Under the pieces are notes generated by a model, which made no database searches, was not told where the DNA came from, and saw only the letters and a program-made list of their open reading frames with translations. Of a DNA stretch of 64,000 nt, positions 62,372-64,000 are shown one piece after another (the first letter of the stretch is position 1; each line of letters begins with the position of its first letter). Source of the DNA: Streptosporangium brasiliense (GTDB lineage: Bacteria; Actinomycetota; Actinomycetes; Streptosporangiales; Streptosporangiaceae); contig NZ_JAUSRB010000001.1 of NCBI RefSeq assembly GCF_030811595.1, positions 1,178,001 through 1,242,000 of the forward strand, given 5' to 3'. The position numbers and the translations under genes were made by a program.

Positions 62372-63426
62372 TGGAGATCCTCATCGCGGCGGCGGTCGGC
62401 CTGCTGCTGTCGACGTTCGGCACGCCCCTGGCGATCCGCCTGTTCTCCCAGCGCGGCTACGGCCAGAGCATCCGGGAGGAGGGGCCCTCCGGCCACCACG
62501 ACAAGCGCGGCACCCCCACCATGGGCGGCACCGTGATCGTGATCGCGGCGCTGCTCGGCTTCGCCTGCGCCCACCTCTACAGCCAGACCCTGCCCACCGT
62601 CTCGGCGATCCTGGTGCTGTTCCTGATGACGGGCCTGGGCGCGGTCGGCTTCCTCGACGACTTCATCAAGATCTACAAGCAGCGCAGCCTCGGCCTGCGC
62701 AGCGGCGCCAAGGCCCTGGGCCAGCTCATCGTCGGTGCGGTCTTCGCGGTCCTGGTGACCCGCTTCCCCAACTCCTACCTGATCACCCCGGCCGAGACGC
62801 GGCTGTCGTTCCTGCGGGACTTCGGGCCGTCCATCGGCATCGTCGGGTTCACGATCTGGGTGCTCATCATGATCGTGGGCTTCTCCAACGCGGTGAACCT
62901 CACCGACGGCCTCGACGGCCTGGCCAGCGGCGCCACCGGCGTGGTGCTGGCCTCCTACGTCCTGATCGGCAACTGGCAGCTCCGCAACAACTGCACCACC
63001 CAGCTCGGCCCCAACTGCTACTGGGTCCGCGATCCGCTGGACCTGGCCGTGGTCGCCGCCGCCGTGCTCGGCGCGCTGGTCGGCTTCCTGTGGTGGAACG
63101 CCCCGCCCGCCAAGATCTTCATGGGCGACACCGGATCGCTGGCCCTGGGCGGCGTGCTCGCCGGACTGGCCATCACCACCCGCACCCAGCTCCTGCTGAT
63201 CATCCTGGCCGGGATGTGCGTGGTCATCACGACGTCGGTGATCATCCAGGTCGGCTTCTTCAAGATGACCGGCAAACGGGTCTTCCGAATGGCCCCGCTC
63301 CAGCACCACTTCGAGCTGTCAGGCTGGGCGGAGACGACGATCGTGGTCCGCTTCTGGCTCATCGCCGGGCTCTGCGCCGCCGCCGGTCTCGGCCTGTTCT
63401 ACGTCGAATGGATGCCCAAGTCATGA
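62368..63426 (+). CDS. mraY: phospho-N-acetylmuramoyl-pentapeptide transferase
   Basis: Integral membrane enzyme of 352 residues with ten helices that transfers phospho-MurNAc-pentapeptide to undecaprenyl phosphate, making lipid [21 protein letters not shown], the Asp pair in [39 protein letters not shown] and [15 protein letters not shown] are diagnostic. ATG 62368 overlaps the murF stop in ATGA. Confidence 0.97.
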   Translation: MMEILIAAAVGLLLSTFGTPLAIRLFSQRGYGQSIREEGPSGHHDKRGTPTMGGTVIVIAALLGFACAHLYSQTLPTVSAILVLFLMTGLGAVGFLDDFIKIYKQRSLGLRSGAKALGQLIVGAVFAVLVTRFPNSYLITPAETRLSFLRDFGPSIGIVGFTIWVLIMIVGFSNAVNLTDGLDGLASGATGVVLASYVLIGNWQLRNNCTTQLGPNCYWVRDPLDLAVVAAAVLGALVGFLWWNAPPAKIFMGDTGSLALGGVLAGLAITTRTQLLLIILAGMCVVITTSVIIQVGFFKMTGKRVFRMAPLQHHFELSGWAETTIVVRFWLIAGLCAAAGLGLFYVEWMPKS

Positions 63427-63470
63427 GTGAGGCGCCCACGCCCGCGCGGCCGGCGGAGGTGGCGGGATGA
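63423..63470 (+). CDS. possible 15-codon coupling micro-ORF between mraY and murD
   Basis: The mraY stop lies in ATGA, whose ATG opens a 15-residue frame ([15 protein letters not shown]) that ends in the TGA of the ATGA at the murD start. Same layout as at 29714-29776. The peptide has no recognisable feature. Confidence 0.3.
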   Translation: MSEAPTPARPAEVAG

Positions 63471-64000
63471 GCCAGCTGATCTGCGTCGCCGGCCTCGGGG
63501 TCTCCGGCACGGCCGTGGCCCGCGCCATGGCCGCCCGGGGCGAGAGGGTGGTCGTCCTGGAGGGCCGGGACGGGGAGGGAGCCAGGGCGACGGCCGCCGA
63601 GTTGGCCGGGCTCGGCGTCGAGGTCCGCTTCGGCGAGCCCGCCGAGCTGCCCGCCGGCACCGCCCTCGTCGTCGCCACCGGCTGGCCGCCGCACCACCCG
63701 CTGCTCGTCGCGGCGGCCGCGGCCGGGGTGGAGGTGATCGGCGAGGTCGAGCTGGCCTGGCGGCTCCGCCCGGCGGGCGCGGCCCCGTGGCTGGCGCTGA
63801 CCGGCACCAACGGAAAGACCACCGTGGTCCGGATGCTCACCTCGATGCTCGCCGCGGCCGGCCACAAGGCGCTCGCGGTCGGCAACGTCGGCACCCCCGT
63901 CGTGGAGGCCGTCACCGGCCCCGCCGACGTGCTGGCGGTGGAGCTGTCGAGCTTCCAGCTCCACCGCTCGCCCAGCCTCGTCCCGCACACCGCCGCCGTG
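63467..64000 (+). CDS. murD: UDP-N-acetylmuramoylalanine-D-glutamate ligase (N-terminal part)
   Basis: Adds D-glutamate to UDP-MurNAc-L-alanine. The 178 residues in the window include the N-terminal Rossmann-like domain (ICVAGLGVSGTAVARAMAAR), IGEVELAWR, the ATP loop LTGTNGKTTVVRML (113-119 GTNGKTT) and VELSSFQLHRSPSLVP. ATG 63467 has GGAGG eight bases upstream. The gene continues past the right edge; ftsW and murG would be expected next. Confidence 0.94.
   Translation, partial: MSQLICVAGLGVSGTAVARAMAARGERVVVLEGRDGEGARATAAELAGLGVEVRFGEPAELPAGTALVVATGWPPHHPLLVAAAAAGVEVIGEVELAWRLRPAGAAPWLALTGTNGKTTVVRMLTSMLAAAGHKALAVGNVGTPVVEAVTGPADVLAVELSSFQLHRSPSLVPHTAAV

Overview
The window is chromosomal DNA from a very GC-rich actinomycete. 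Housekeeping gene orders (gmk-rpoZ-coaBC-metK-priA, def-fmt-rsmB-rpe-rib, efp-nusB, mraZ-rsmH-ftsL-ftsI-murE-murF-mraY-murD), abundant GTG/TTG starts, a MurE with the DNPR motif of meso-diaminopimelate enzymes, an F420-type oxidoreductase, SARP and large LuxR ATPase regulators and a TgpA-type transglutaminase all fit Actinomycetes. A Streptosporangiales-like organism (Streptosporangium/Nonomuraea relatives) is my best inference; no 16S or similar marker is present.

Layout. 1-4.2 kb: nucleotide, cofactor and SAM synthesis (gmk, rpoZ, coaBC, metK), closed by a 17-bp perfect hairpin. 4.4-8.1 kb: two tandem paralogous NB-ARC/LuxR regulators, the second lacking the TPR module. 8.3-17 kb: helicase-deficient PriA, two tandem uncharacterised paralogues with a shared CDCPxC motif, then def, fmt and rsmB. 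17.0-23.8 kb: an accessory island between rsmB and rpe, bounded by a Tn3-transposase fragment and a dead integrase fragment. It carries a hemerythrin / DUF4267-like membrane protein / FAD-oxidoreductase gene set divergent from a SARP regulator whose own promoter shows textbook SARP heptamer repeats. 23.8-31 kb: rpe, a DUF2236 oxygenase-like gene, and an FMN-riboswitch-controlled riboflavin operon (ribD-ribE-ribM-ribBA-ribH) followed by a PH-domain membrane protein. 31.4-36.2 kb: a two-component system, a small exported protein and a Trk potassium uptake pair. 36.2-40.1 kb: four overlapping genes of CO-dehydrogenase/xanthine-dehydrogenase maturation type (AAA+, VWA, XdhC, MobA-like) without structural subunits. 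40-48.9 kb: EEP-family protein, LLM oxidoreductase, dicarboxylate symporter with a perfect CRP-type palindrome upstream, aminopeptidase, efp-nusB, a methyltransferase, LexA-box-controlled dinB, and a DUF3040 protein. 49.3-54 kb: a TgpA-DUF58-MoxR operon on the minus strand. 54.4-64 kb: the division and cell wall (dcw) cluster with MraZ boxes at its promoter; murD runs off the right edge.

Regulatory signals are the most informative part of this window: an FMN riboswitch, SARP boxes, MraZ boxes, a LexA box, a CRP-type site, and a recurring leaderless-start arrangement (TAnnnT followed by six bases and then a GTG) at five genes. Several otherwise conserved proteins (RsmB, FtsI, the VWA protein) carry unusual low-complexity expansions with recent-looking DNA repeats.
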